A stretch of DNA of 51,134 nucleotides from positions 123,400 to 174,533 of the forward strand of contig NZ_AOIO01000030.1 in assembly GCF_000337555.1 (NCBI RefSeq), in the 5' to 3' direction. The notes below the pieces were generated by a model. It was not told the DNA's origin, did no database searches, and was given only the letters and a program-made list of their open reading frames with translations. Shown here piece after piece: positions 15,806 to 23,469 of this stretch (its first letter is position 1; the number at the start of each line of letters is the position of its first letter). A program made the position numbers and the translations under genes. The stretch comes from Natrialba asiatica DSM 12278 (GTDB lineage: Archaea; Halobacteriota; Halobacteria; Halobacteriales; Natrialbaceae).

Positions 15806-17632
15806 TTACCTCAGCAGGTTTCCGCTGTCGTCGTACTCGTAATCTTCGGCAAACAGATCTCGGGCATCCTTGACATCGAGTTCGCCGTCGGTTCCGAGGA
15901 ACGGGGTAACGGGGTCTTTGTCCTCCCAGACGAGGGAGTCGATCTCGGAGTCGCTGTCGGGAGTCCATTTCTCGGCGACGGGCGCGGCGACAGGTCGGGC
16001 GTGGCCGTTGAAGATCGTTTCGGTGATCCACCCCTTGTCGACCAGCCGTGCGACGGCACGGCGAAACCGGGGGTTGCTAAACGGCTCTTTGAGGGTGTTA
16101 AACCCGATGTGGTAGAACGTCCAGGACGTATCCTCGACCCGCTCGACCGGATCGTCATCCGAAATTCCACCGAGAGCGTACGTCTCGAGGCGGGCCGTCG
16201 TCATGTCCGCCCCGCCGCTTGCGATCCGGTCGATGGAGGAGGCCGTCCCGGGGTCGACCTCGAGACGGAGTTCGGGGACAGTCGGTTCCGGAACGTCGTC
16301 CGTGCCCACCGAAAAGTGGTCCTCGAAGCGTTCGAGGAGCAAGAACTCGCCCTCGCTTCGGTCGGCGAACTGGAAGGGACCGCTTCCGACCGGTGGAATA
16401 TTGTTGGCCGTGACGAGCGACCAGGTCCCTTGCGGCGGTGAGAACTCGTCGTTTCCGGTCACGCGCCTATCGACGCGTTCCGACCAGATGCGCCGCGGCA
16501 GGATCGGTACCGTAAACGCACGCTCGCCAACTTCGGGACTTGTCGAGGCCGAAATCGTCAGGCGGTAGTCGTCCTCGACGGTGATCGAGTCGATCGCAGC
16601 GACCTGACCGCGATAGCGCGGTGCCGGCGATGCCTCCGGTGCACGACCGAGCGTCGTGTCGGCGAGGAACCGATAGGTGAACTTGACATCCTGGGCCGTA
16701 AGCGGATCGCCGTTGTGGAACGTACAGTCCTCGCGCAACTCGATCGTTGCGGTCGATCCGTCCCAGTCCCAGTCGGCTGCGAGCCACGGTCTCAGGTTGC
16801 TCTCGCTGTCGTCGTCCGTCTCTTCGTAGGTCGCGAGCGAGTCGTACAGCAGATCAGTGATAGTTCCTCGTTCTCGGGCCGTCGCGGAGAGGGGATTGAG
16901 GTTTCGCGTCGGTCGAGCGTCGGTGATCAGCGCGTGTAGCTGCTCGACATTCGCCGCCGGTTCGAGTCCGAGATAACCGAGTCGGGTTGCGAGATGTCCA
17001 TCCTCCCATCCGCTAAAGCGGTCCGTTTGGACGAGTCGATACTCGTTCGGAATACAGACCGGAATGAACGGTTGGTTGAGGGCGAACCGCCAGAGGAGTT
17101 CAGCGATAGCCTCCTCGCGCTCGGCTCCCTCGACGGTGCGTTGTCGCTCGAGGGCACCATCGAAGGAGGGGTCCATAAATCGAACCTCGCCATCGAAGGA
17201 GGGGTCCATAAACTTAAACGGATTCTGCCAGCCGCTTTCGTACGCGTATGTCGAGTGTAACGCCTCGTAGAGAAAGTCGGGATTGAAGTCGGCCGGGTGA
17301 CGCCCGACGTAGATATCGAAATCCTGCTCGAGCAGGACTGTCTTGAGGAGTTCAGACCGCGACCGCGTGTTGATCGTTGCGTTGACGCCGACGGAGCGAA
17401 GATTCTCCTCGAGATGGCGTGCGATCTGGGCTCCTTCTCTGTCGCCATCCGCACCGGGCAGTGTGAGAATGGAGACGGCCATCCCTGTGGAACTGTCCGG
17501 GTCGACGACGCTCTGGACGCGGTTGATGCAGCCACTTGCTCCGACCGAGAGGCCAGTCGCGCCGGCAGCCAGCATCGCCCGTCGACTAATCCCCTCGGCG
17601 GACTCGTCGGACTCATCTGGTGGCGAGTTCAT
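15806..17632 (-). CDS. Tat-exported SBP_bac_5-type substrate-binding lipoprotein, copy 2
   Basis: The 608-residue protein (ATG at 17632; a GTG at 17647 is possible) has a twin-arginine lipoprotein signal (SRRAMLAAGATGLSVGASGC, Cys 35). It aligns end to end with copy 1: DFDIYVGRHPADFNPDFLYEALHS, DCTFHNGDPLTAQDVKFTYRFL, PPVGSGPFQFADR, FYHIGFNTLKEPFSNPRFRRAVARLVDKG. It lacks the long acidic insert of copy 1 but contains an 11-residue duplication (about residues 141-160). It is first in transcription order of two tandem lipoprotein-PAP2 pairs. No ABC permease or ATPase genes are found within the window. Confidence 0.88.
   Translation of the reverse strand: MNSPPDESDESAEGISRRAMLAAGATGLSVGASGCINRVQSVVDPDSSTGMAVSILTLPGADGDREGAQIARHLEENLRSVGVNATINTRSRSELLKTVLLEQDFDIYVGRHPADFNPDFLYEALHSTYAYESGWQNPFKFMDPSFDGEVRFMDPSFDGALERQRTVEGAEREEAIAELLWRFALNQPFIPVCIPNEYRLVQTDRFSGWEDGHLATRLGYLGLEPAANVEQLHALITDARPTRNLNPLSATARERGTITDLLYDSLATYEETDDDSESNLRPWLAADWDWDGSTATIELREDCTFHNGDPLTAQDVKFTYRFLADTTLGRAPEASPAPRYRGQVAAIDSITVEDDYRLTISASTSPEVGERAFTVPILPRRIWSERVDRRVTGNDEFSPPQGTWSLVTANNIPPVGSGPFQFADRSEGEFLLLERFEDHFSVGTDDVPEPTVPELRLEVDPGTASSIDRIASGGADMTTARLETYALGGISDDDPVERVEDTSWTFYHIGFNTLKEPFSNPRFRRAVARLVDKGWITETIFNGHARPVAAPVAEKWTPDSDSEIDSLVWEDKDPVTPFLGTDGELDVKDARDLFAEDYEYDDSGNLLR
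17158..17212. repeat. 33-base-period tandem duplication inside lipoprotein copy 2
   Basis: A 22-base block (CATCGAAGGAGGGGTCCATAAA) occurs exactly at 17158-17179 and again at 17191-17212. It encodes a repeated FMDPSFDG motif. Copy 1 of the lipoprotein has only one equivalent segment, so this is a recent in-frame duplication. Confidence 0.9.
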
Positions 17633-18075
17633 ATCGATTCGGTGCACCTCGGTCGGTTGTCGGCTAACAGTCGGTTGGACATCGGTTTCGATTGTGAAGA
17701 ATCTGTGGATACCGTGCGTGCTCGCGCGTCACGTCTCATCGAGCGCCCGGACCCAGCAAGTCGGACCGGCGAGTCGAGCGCGGGAGGGCCAATCGTCGAA
17801 CGTGGAGAGAGGGATTGGGAAACGGTCACGGTTCATCTCGTTAAATTGTGGGGGACCTTCGTGCCACGAGTTCGGTTCCGTAGTAGGACGGTTCGATCAG
17901 TCGTACACTTCAAAGGGTCAACACCCCCAGTATAAAACGCTTCGAAACCATGTTCTCTTGAACGTTGGTTGAAACTAGACGTGTGTGATCGCGCTGTTTC
18001 CCGAGATCAGCATCGGTACGGCCCGAATTAATGGCAGAACACAACATCAATAGGTCGTGGCGTCCAACCAGCAGT
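17633..18075. other. Intergenic stretch between lipoprotein copy 2 and rnp4
   Basis: About 440 bases between divergent genes. The only notable element is a good plus-strand TATA box (TATAAAA at 17931-17937). Nothing obvious begins 25 bases after it except the distant rnp4 start at 18076 (or an in-frame ATG at 18031), implying a long leader or an unseen small RNA. No convincing protein was seen. Confidence 0.4.
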
Positions 18076-18411
18076 ATGACCGTCGCCGCAGAACGGATCG
18101 ACCGGCTACACGAACTCGCTCGAGCGGCAGCAGCCGATGGCGAGGACGACCGGGCGCGATACTACGTGCGTCTGGCTCGACGTGTGGCGGAACGAAACCG
18201 TCTGGCGCTGCCCCGCGAATTCCGGCGGTTCACCTGCGACGCCTGCGATGCGTATCTTCGGCCGGGCGCGAACGCCCGTATTCGGCTTCAGAACGGCCAC
18301 GTCGTGATTACCTGCGAGTGCGGCGCGCATGCTAGGTATCCGTACGGCACCCGGCAAGCCGGGACGGCGACAGCCGATTCGGAGTCAACGCCCGACGCGA
18401 GTACCGAGTAA
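18076..18411 (+). CDS. rnp4: Ribonuclease P protein component 4 (Rpp21/Rpr2 family)
   Basis: The 111-residue protein is a zinc-ribbon subunit of archaeal RNase P, which removes 5' leaders from pre-tRNA. The N-terminal half is two helices (RIDRLHELARAAAADGEDDRARYYVRLARRVAERNRL), matching the Rpp21 helical part that binds Rpp29. The ribbon is CDACDAYLRPG then CECGAHARYPYG, giving four Cys ligands. The start at 18076 fits the family length; an in-frame ATG at 18031 would add 15 residues. It is followed by yhbY, a frequent archaeal neighbour. Confidence 0.93.
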   Translation: MTVAAERIDRLHELARAAAADGEDDRARYYVRLARRVAERNRLALPREFRRFTCDACDAYLRPGANARIRLQNGHVVITCECGAHARYPYGTRQAGTATADSESTPDASTE

Positions 18412-18460
18412 CGAGTAACGAGTAACGAACTGATGAACTGACGGACTAACGGACTAACGC
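18397..18460. repeat. Short tandem repeats after rnp4 (CGAGTAA and CGGACTAA units)
   Basis: Three or so CGAGTAA units are followed by two CGGACTAA units with a degenerate stretch between. The array begins at the rnp4 stop and occupies the gap before yhbY. Nothing is encoded. Confidence 0.75.
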
Positions 18461-18525
18461 GACTTGCGGCGTGAAACGGCGCGCTCCTTCGAGAGGATTA
18501 ACCACCTGGATACGATACGGGACGC

Positions 18526-18774
18526 ATGGACAACCAGCGACTCAAAGAGCAGGCCCACGATGTCGATGTCACGGTCTGGGTCGGCAAAAGCGGCACCGAT
18601 GCCGTCGTCGACGAACTCAACGATCAGCTCTCGAACCGCAACCTCGTAAAAGTGAAATTCCTCCGTGCGGCCCGCGCCGGAAGCCCGACCGAGGAGAAAG
18701 CACGGACGCTTGCAGACCGCGTCAGCGCCGACCTCGTCGAGACACGCGGGCATACGGCCGTCATGCACCGATAG
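18526..18774 (+). CDS. yhbY: YhbY/CRS1-CRM family RNA-binding protein
   Basis: The 82-residue protein is a single KH-like CRM domain: LKEQAHDVDVTVWVGKSGTDAVVDELNDQL, with VKVKFLRAA and a C-terminal ADLVETRGHTAVMHR. YhbY binds pre-50S ribosomal RNA in bacteria; archaeal copies are presumed to act in RNA maturation. The GKSG loop corresponds to the GxxG of KH folds. A TATA-like ATTAAC lies about 28 bases before the ATG, so it can have its own promoter as well as read-through from rnp4. Confidence 0.92.
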   Translation: MDNQRLKEQAHDVDVTVWVGKSGTDAVVDELNDQLSNRNLVKVKFLRAARAGSPTEEKARTLADRVSADLVETRGHTAVMHR

Positions 18775-18837
18775 GTGTTCGGATTAGTCGAAAGTGATGG
18801 TGTAGCCGATGGTCGCCGTAACCTACACGACCGGCGA

Positions 18838-19761
18838 TTACGGATTCGACTCCGTCGACACGAAATAGACGCCGGCAGCCATCACGATCCCGCCCAGGAC
18901 GAACCGCGAGCCGAGCGACTCGCCGAGCAACGTCGCTCCGAAGACCGCACCGACGATCGGCTGGATAAAAAAGAACGCCGAGATAACGCTCGCGTCGACG
19001 AACTCCAACCCCTTGTACCAGCAATACCACGCCGCTGCCGTCCCCAGAACCCCCAGATAGAGCACCGCGAGGACCACCCGGGGCGTGAACTCGATCGCCC
19101 GAAGTGAGGTCTCCGTCCAAGTGAACTCGAACGGGACGAGAACCGCGAGCATCGGCACGGCAGCCACGCAGGAGTACGTTGCCGTTTCTAACGCCGAATA
19201 GCGTTCGATCAGCGGCTTTCCCAGCACCGTATAAAGCGCCCAGGTCGCACTCGCGAGCAAGAGCATGAGAATCCCCGTCGTCGCGACCCCCGCGAGTTCG
19301 GCGAGGCGGTACTGTCCGGAGAGGACGATGACGGTTCCGGCGGTCGCGGTCGCGATGCCGGCGACTCGTCGCGCCGAGAGGTCTTCGCCGAGGAGGACGA
19401 CGCCGAGCAGGATGGTAAAGATCGGCGTCAGAACGGTGATGAGCGACCCCTGGCTCGCGGTCGTGAAGGCGGTGCCGAGAAACTGGGTTGCGAGCGAGGC
19501 GGCGACGACGGCCCCGAGAGTGAGAAAGGCGAGGCGGTCGCGGCGGGTGAACTCGCGCCGGGGATACCGAAGGCGGACGATGGGCAACAGTGCGGCTGCA
19601 CCGACCAGGACGCGCAAGAACGCGAGCGTCAGCGGCGGGATGGCGTCGAATCCCCACTTGCTCACCCCGTAGAGGCCGCCCCAGAGCGCTGCGGCGGTAA
19701 GCGGTGCCAGTGCGAACAGATACGTCGATACCGACGGCAGTGAAACGGAGTTCCGGTACAC
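18838..19761 (-). CDS. EamA (DMT-family) transporter
   Basis: The 307-residue protein has ten predicted hydrophobic helices in two EamA repeats (LTAAALWGGLYGVSKWGF... and ASATWALYTVLGKPLIERY...). The second repeat ends with FFFIQPIVGAVFGATLLGESLGSRFVLGGIVMAAGVYF, a typical DMT signature. Family members export amino acids and other metabolites; the substrate is unknown. The chosen GTG at 19761 puts the first helix near the N-terminus; the frame stays open upstream over the regulator gene, and that part has no EamA similarity. It is downstream of the Bat-type regulator on the same strand, which may control it. Confidence 0.88.
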   Translation of the reverse strand: MYRNSVSLPSVSTYLFALAPLTAAALWGGLYGVSKWGFDAIPPLTLAFLRVLVGAAALLPIVRLRYPRREFTRRDRLAFLTLGAVVAASLATQFLGTAFTTASQGSLITVLTPIFTILLGVVLLGEDLSARRVAGIATATAGTVIVLSGQYRLAELAGVATTGILMLLLASATWALYTVLGKPLIERYSALETATYSCVAAVPMLAVLVPFEFTWTETSLRAIEFTPRVVLAVLYLGVLGTAAAWYCWYKGLEFVDASVISAFFFIQPIVGAVFGATLLGESLGSRFVLGGIVMAAGVYFVSTESNP

Positions 19762-19831
19762 GGTGTGAACACAGAGGAGTATGGACTGCCCGAGAATGGC
19801 TGCTCTCGTTAGGATGTTAACCCCGGTCGGC

Positions 19832-20569
19832 TCAGCGCCCGCCGTCCGATTCGGCGTGATCGGACTGATCGGCCGATCCGATGGCGGTGACGGTCGAAAC
19901 GAGGAGCTTCCGTTCGGCCCGACGGAGCGTCTTCGAGACGGCGGCGTCCGAGACGCCGAGTTCAGCTGCGAGGTCACCGAGCGTGGCCTCGCGCGGGACA
20001 TCGTAGTAGCCGCCGGTGACGGCGCGGTGGATGGTCTCGCGTTCGGTTGGAGTAAGTCGTCGGGAACCGTCGAGGACCGCTCGGCCGACGGTGTCGGCGC
20101 GAACGTCTTCGAGGACGGTCGTCGGATCGACTCGCTCTCGACTGCGGATTTCGTACTCGTCGTCGAGGTCGGCGAGGACGGTGAGCGTTCGCTCCGCGGC
20201 CGCGGCGTCGTCGAAGCCGATCTCCCAGCGCTCGCTCCCGTCGACGTTTTCGAAGGGGGCGGTGAGGTAGCCGCCGTTGGCGACGACCGTTCCCATCGTG
20301 TCGGTCGTTCCCATCGTCAGGTGAACGCGGGCGGTGCCGCCCTGCTTTGCCAGCAGTTCGAACGAGTCGGTTTCGTCGTGGCTCCGAATCACGTCCAAGC
20401 CGCGTTCGACGGCCGCTCGATCGCTCCCGTCGGCGAGGATGCGCAACTCGAGCTGTGATCGGTCGTGATCGTAGTGCCAGTGTGGCGTGACGAACGCGAC
20501 CTCGGCCGCTGAACTCGCCGCGCTCAACGGGCAATCGGCCTGTCGAATCGAGAGCGCGAGACTGATCAT
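19832..20569 (-). CDS. Bat-type helix-turn-helix transcription regulator
   Basis: The 245-residue protein starts at the ATG at 20569 (MISLALSIRQ). Residues 1-155 or so form the Bat-associated sensory domain. The C-terminus has an HTH_10 motif: LTPTERETIHRAVTGGYYDVPREATLGDLAAELGVSDAAVSKTLRRAERKLL. Such proteins are haloarchaeal transcription factors. The EamA transporter gene lies 70 bases downstream on the same strand and is a candidate target. A TATA-like ATACGATTATTC stretch lies about 25-35 bases before the start. Ligand unknown. Confidence 0.9.
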   Translation of the reverse strand: MISLALSIRQADCPLSAASSAAEVAFVTPHWHYDHDRSQLELRILADGSDRAAVERGLDVIRSHDETDSFELLAKQGGTARVHLTMGTTDTMGTVVANGGYLTAPFENVDGSERWEIGFDDAAAAERTLTVLADLDDEYEIRSRERVDPTTVLEDVRADTVGRAVLDGSRRLTPTERETIHRAVTGGYYDVPREATLGDLAAELGVSDAAVSKTLRRAERKLLVSTVTAIGSADQSDHAESDGGR

Positions 20570-20704
20570 ACGGACGCCACGCCCCGGGGGAATAATCGTA
20601 TTGTGGTCTCGGCGAATGCTACGGCTGGAGGCTGTGTGGGTCGAATAGGAGACACAGCAGGCACTCGGCGCCATCGCTCCGGATCGATGTGACGGCAGAT
20701 GAAG

Positions 20705-21019
20705 TATGAATGTGGAAGCCGCGATTGCCCGGCGTTCCGGCCGGGGGAATCTCGGTTGCCTCCTCCACCCCGCGACCCGTCGAGCGACAGGTGTCCGGCG
20801 GTCCACTGCTCGCTTCCGCGCCTGATGGGCTGTCGCCGACTAACTACGATGGGACGTCCCTGCGGACGGCCACCGTAGACCGCTGTCCCCGACGGACGAG
20901 GCTTCCACGTTGGCTCCCGGGGCCCCGGCCGGTCTGACCGGACGCCCGCGGTGTTTGGTCCCCGCTAAAGGCCATACTGCGGGTAGTGAGCAGGGCCTAA
21001 CTGCCCAACCTATCCATTC
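20705..21019 (-). ncRNA. ffs: Signal recognition particle (7S) RNA
   Basis: On the minus strand, the helix 8 core CAGGCGCGGAAGCGAGCAG matches the universal SRP54-binding motif (CAGG, GGAA tetraloop, AGCAG). The 5' end GAATGG pairs with CCACATTC at the 3' end, closing helix 1, and the length of about 315 nt fits haloarchaeal 7S RNA (about 300-315). A TATA-like TTAAGTAC lies about 20-25 bases upstream of the 5' end. No protein is encoded and G/C-rich complementary arms are obvious. The RNA is the scaffold for SRP19 and SRP54 in membrane targeting. End positions are estimates, good to a few bases. Confidence 0.85.
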
Positions 21020-21035
21020 TCCCCTAGACGGGCCG

Positions 21036-21043
21036 TACTTAAG
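21036..21043 (-). promoter_or_regulatory. TATA box of the SRP RNA gene
   Basis: TTAAGTAC on the minus strand lies about 20-25 bases before the inferred 5' end of the SRP RNA, in a local A+T-rich patch. Confidence 0.5.
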
Positions 21044-21110
21044 GACCTTTCGTCTCGAGAACCCCGGGACGGGACGGGGATACTCGCCCGGACGACCTCA
21101 AATCGGGTGG

Positions 21111-22757
21111 TCAGGACGCCCTTCCGTTCCCGTATCGCGTCCGAAATGTACGAACCTGCCTCCCGGTGCCGGAGACGACGAGTACGTCCGTCGGCTGGAG
21201 TTCCATCCCGTCGGGGGTGGAGAAAAACGTCCCGTCCCGATCGAGCGCGATGACGGTACAGCCGGTTTCGAGTCGGATATCCGCGGCCGAGAGTTCTTCG
21301 CCGGCAAGGGCCGGCGCGCTGACGCGGGCAACGCGGAGTCGGTCGCCGAGGGTCATCGTTTCGTGTTCGAAGATGCGGAGGGTGACCATTCGACCGGCGA
21401 CATTGGGGAGGGCGAGCACGTCGTCCGCTCCCGCCGTGTGCAGGACCGCCACGCTCGACGTCGCGTTCGCGCCGACGATGATATCGAGTTCCGGGTTCAG
21501 CGCGCGGGCGGTGAGCGTCGTCAAGATAGCTCGTTCGTCGGTATCGAGCGCGAGGATGAGCGTTCGTGCGTCCCGGATACCGGCCTCGAGCAGCGTCTCC
21601 TCCTCGGTGGCGTCGCCGACTACGTCAACGCGTTCCGCGGGTGCAGTGTCGACGACGGTCGTCTCCAGACCAGCCCGGATGAGGGTGCCGGCGGCCGTTG
21701 TGCCGACGAGACCGGTACCGACGACGATGACGGGGTCTCCTATCTCCCGATAGTGGCTGCCCGGCGTGCCGGTTCGCTTGGCAACGCCGTTGAGTTCGCT
21801 TTCGGTGCCGGCGATCAGCAGCGACGTGTTCTCGTCGACGCGAACGCGTTCCGGGAGAATCGTCACGAAATCGCCCCGGATCCAGGCGCCGAGGACCGTC
21901 GCGCCGGTCTGTTCGAGCCGTCGGGTAGAGGCGACAGTTTCGCCGAAGAGGTCCGACCCGGGATCGACGTGGTATTCGACGATATCGAACGCCGCTTCGA
22001 AGTCGGCGTCCTCCTCGATGTCGAGGGTGACGACGTCGCGGACCTTGTCGCCGAGAGCCTTTCCGAGGCGGTGTTTCAGCGAGATGACCTCGTCGATGCC
22101 GGCGTAGCGGAAGTATCGGGCGTCGGAAGGGTCGGCGACGAGCACCAGAACGGTCGCGGTCGGCTCGTACCGTTCGATCGCGAGGACAGCTCTAATGAGT
22201 TCTCGTTCGGTGGCGTCGACGACGACGGCGAGAGCGTCTCCGAGTCGGGCGGCTTCGAGTCCGGCTGCCGTCGACGGGTCGCGGTGGACGACCGTCAGCC
22301 CCGCCTCGTGAAGCGTCTGCGCGCGCTCCGTTTCCCCCTCAAGAACGACGTGGGGCGTTCCGTTTGCTCCGAGTTCGTCGACGAGTCGCTCGCAATTGTC
22401 GGAGTAGCCGATGATGACGACGTGGTCGGCGACGGCCTCGGTCTCGGCGGGTGGGGCGGGCTGGACTACCTGCCGAAGCCACGGCGTGATGAACTGCGGA
22501 ATCGCGACCGCGATGTACGCGATGCCGGTCACCTGGATCAGCACCATCAGAACGTTCATCCAGAGACTTTCCCAGGGAGCGTCCTGGCCGTAGCCGGTAG
22601 TCGTCATCGACTGCACGACGATCTCGAACGCTTGATACCACGTGCGCGACTCGCCCTCGTAAACGGCCATTCCCCACTGATACGTCACCGTGTACAGCGC
22701 GGTCAGGGCGAGCAGCGACGCCAGGTAGACGAGTATTCGTCTCGTTAGTGGTGCCAC
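21111..22757 (-). CDS. Two-RCK potassium channel (MthK/TrkA-N type)
   Basis: The 548-residue protein has an N-terminal 2-TM pore (about residues 8-95) with selectivity filter TTTGYGQD near residue 55, followed by two RCK regions. RCK1 starts HVVIIGYSDNCERLVDEL; its GxSxxC loop resembles the MthK regulatory site, not the canonical GxGxxG. RCK2 begins VIVVGTGLVGTTAAGTLIRAGLETTVVD, a full Rossmann loop. Each is followed by a TrkA-C-like beta domain. The protein gates K+ flow in response to ligands, central for salt-in osmoadaptation. A GTG start with a GGTGA nearby is used. Its leader contains a repeat array. Confidence 0.92.
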   Translation of the reverse strand: MAPLTRRILVYLASLLALTALYTVTYQWGMAVYEGESRTWYQAFEIVVQSMTTTGYGQDAPWESLWMNVLMVLIQVTGIAYIAVAIPQFITPWLRQVVQPAPPAETEAVADHVVIIGYSDNCERLVDELGANGTPHVVLEGETERAQTLHEAGLTVVHRDPSTAAGLEAARLGDALAVVVDATERELIRAVLAIERYEPTATVLVLVADPSDARYFRYAGIDEVISLKHRLGKALGDKVRDVVTLDIEEDADFEAAFDIVEYHVDPGSDLFGETVASTRRLEQTGATVLGAWIRGDFVTILPERVRVDENTSLLIAGTESELNGVAKRTGTPGSHYREIGDPVIVVGTGLVGTTAAGTLIRAGLETTVVDTAPAERVDVVGDATEEETLLEAGIRDARTLILALDTDERAILTTLTARALNPELDIIVGANATSSVAVLHTAGADDVLALPNVAGRMVTLRIFEHETMTLGDRLRVARVSAPALAGEELSAADIRLETGCTVIALDRDGTFFSTPDGMELQPTDVLVVSGTGRQVRTFRTRYGNGRAS

Positions 22758-22782
22758 GTGCGTTCACCTGCGTGCAATCCGG

Positions 22783-22835
22783 CCAGCCGGTAGTCGGCAG
22801 CCGGTAGCCGGTAGCGAGTAGTCGGTAGTCGATCG
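22783..22835. repeat. CCGGTAG/CGGTAGT repeat array in the channel leader
   Basis: Five or six imperfect copies of a 7-base unit (CCGGTAG and variants) occur between a minus-strand TATA-like element near 22862 and the channel GTG at 22757. They would lie in the transcript leader. Confidence 0.7.
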
Positions 22836-22958
22836 GATAGGAACCCGACACCGGGCGACGATATGTTTTTGGCCGTTGCCAGCGCGTGCTCCCGGGACCT
22901 CGTTTCGTTCGCCGGCCGGAGGAAAAAGCCCATTAGCCAGCCGATGCATCACTGACAC

Positions 22959-23291
22959 ATGGGACTCGGCAGCACCGCAAAGAAGATCCAGGGCCTCTCC
23001 GACCGCGCCGAAGCGATGTACAAGCAGGTACAGCAACTGCAACAGCGCATCACGAACCTTGAGGGGGAGGTCGACGACACGCACGACACAGTCGAGCGCA
23101 TCGACCACCAGCTATCCGAACAACGCCAACTGCTGCTCGCCATCGCCGAGGAGCAGGGCATCGACGGCGAACAGATCCTTGCCGAGGCCGCAATCGACGA
23201 GGCTGAACTCGACGAGGAACCTGCCGCGGACGAGACGGATGGCGACGGTGACGCGACTACGGAACCAGCCGAGACGACACAGGGCGAATAG
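22959..23291 (+). CDS. DUF5798-type coiled-coil protein
   Basis: The 110-residue protein starts MGLGSTAKKIQGLSDRAEAMY. Residues 8-75 or so form a long amphipathic coiled coil (VQQLQQRITNLEGEVDDTHDTVERIDHQLSEQRQLLLAIAEEQGID), followed by an acidic disordered tail. It matches a haloarchaeal family I know as DUF5798. Function unknown; the coiled coil suggests an oligomer. It is divergent from the channel and upstream of cysteine synthase, but about 180 bases separate it from that start. Confidence 0.82.
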   Translation: MGLGSTAKKIQGLSDRAEAMYKQVQQLQQRITNLEGEVDDTHDTVERIDHQLSEQRQLLLAIAEEQGIDGEQILAEAAIDEAELDEEPAADETDGDGDATTEPAETTQGE

Positions 23292-23469
23292 ACCGCCGAA
23301 TACGACAGCCTCAGAAACTCGTATTGGAGCGGCGATCACTACGACGGCGCTTCTCCGAGCCGTTCGCTGTTGTCTCTTCGGACTGCTCCCGACCAGCGCC
23401 GCCCGTCCGACGTGCACCGGTCGAGCGTAAAGGGAAGACCTAACAACAGTGGCAACATTTGCCAGCACG

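Noticed and set aside
20910-22748. 612-codon plus-strand frame over the SRP RNA and channel genes
   Set aside because: Antisense shadow without motifs. The minus strand has the channel with TGYG filter and RCK domains.
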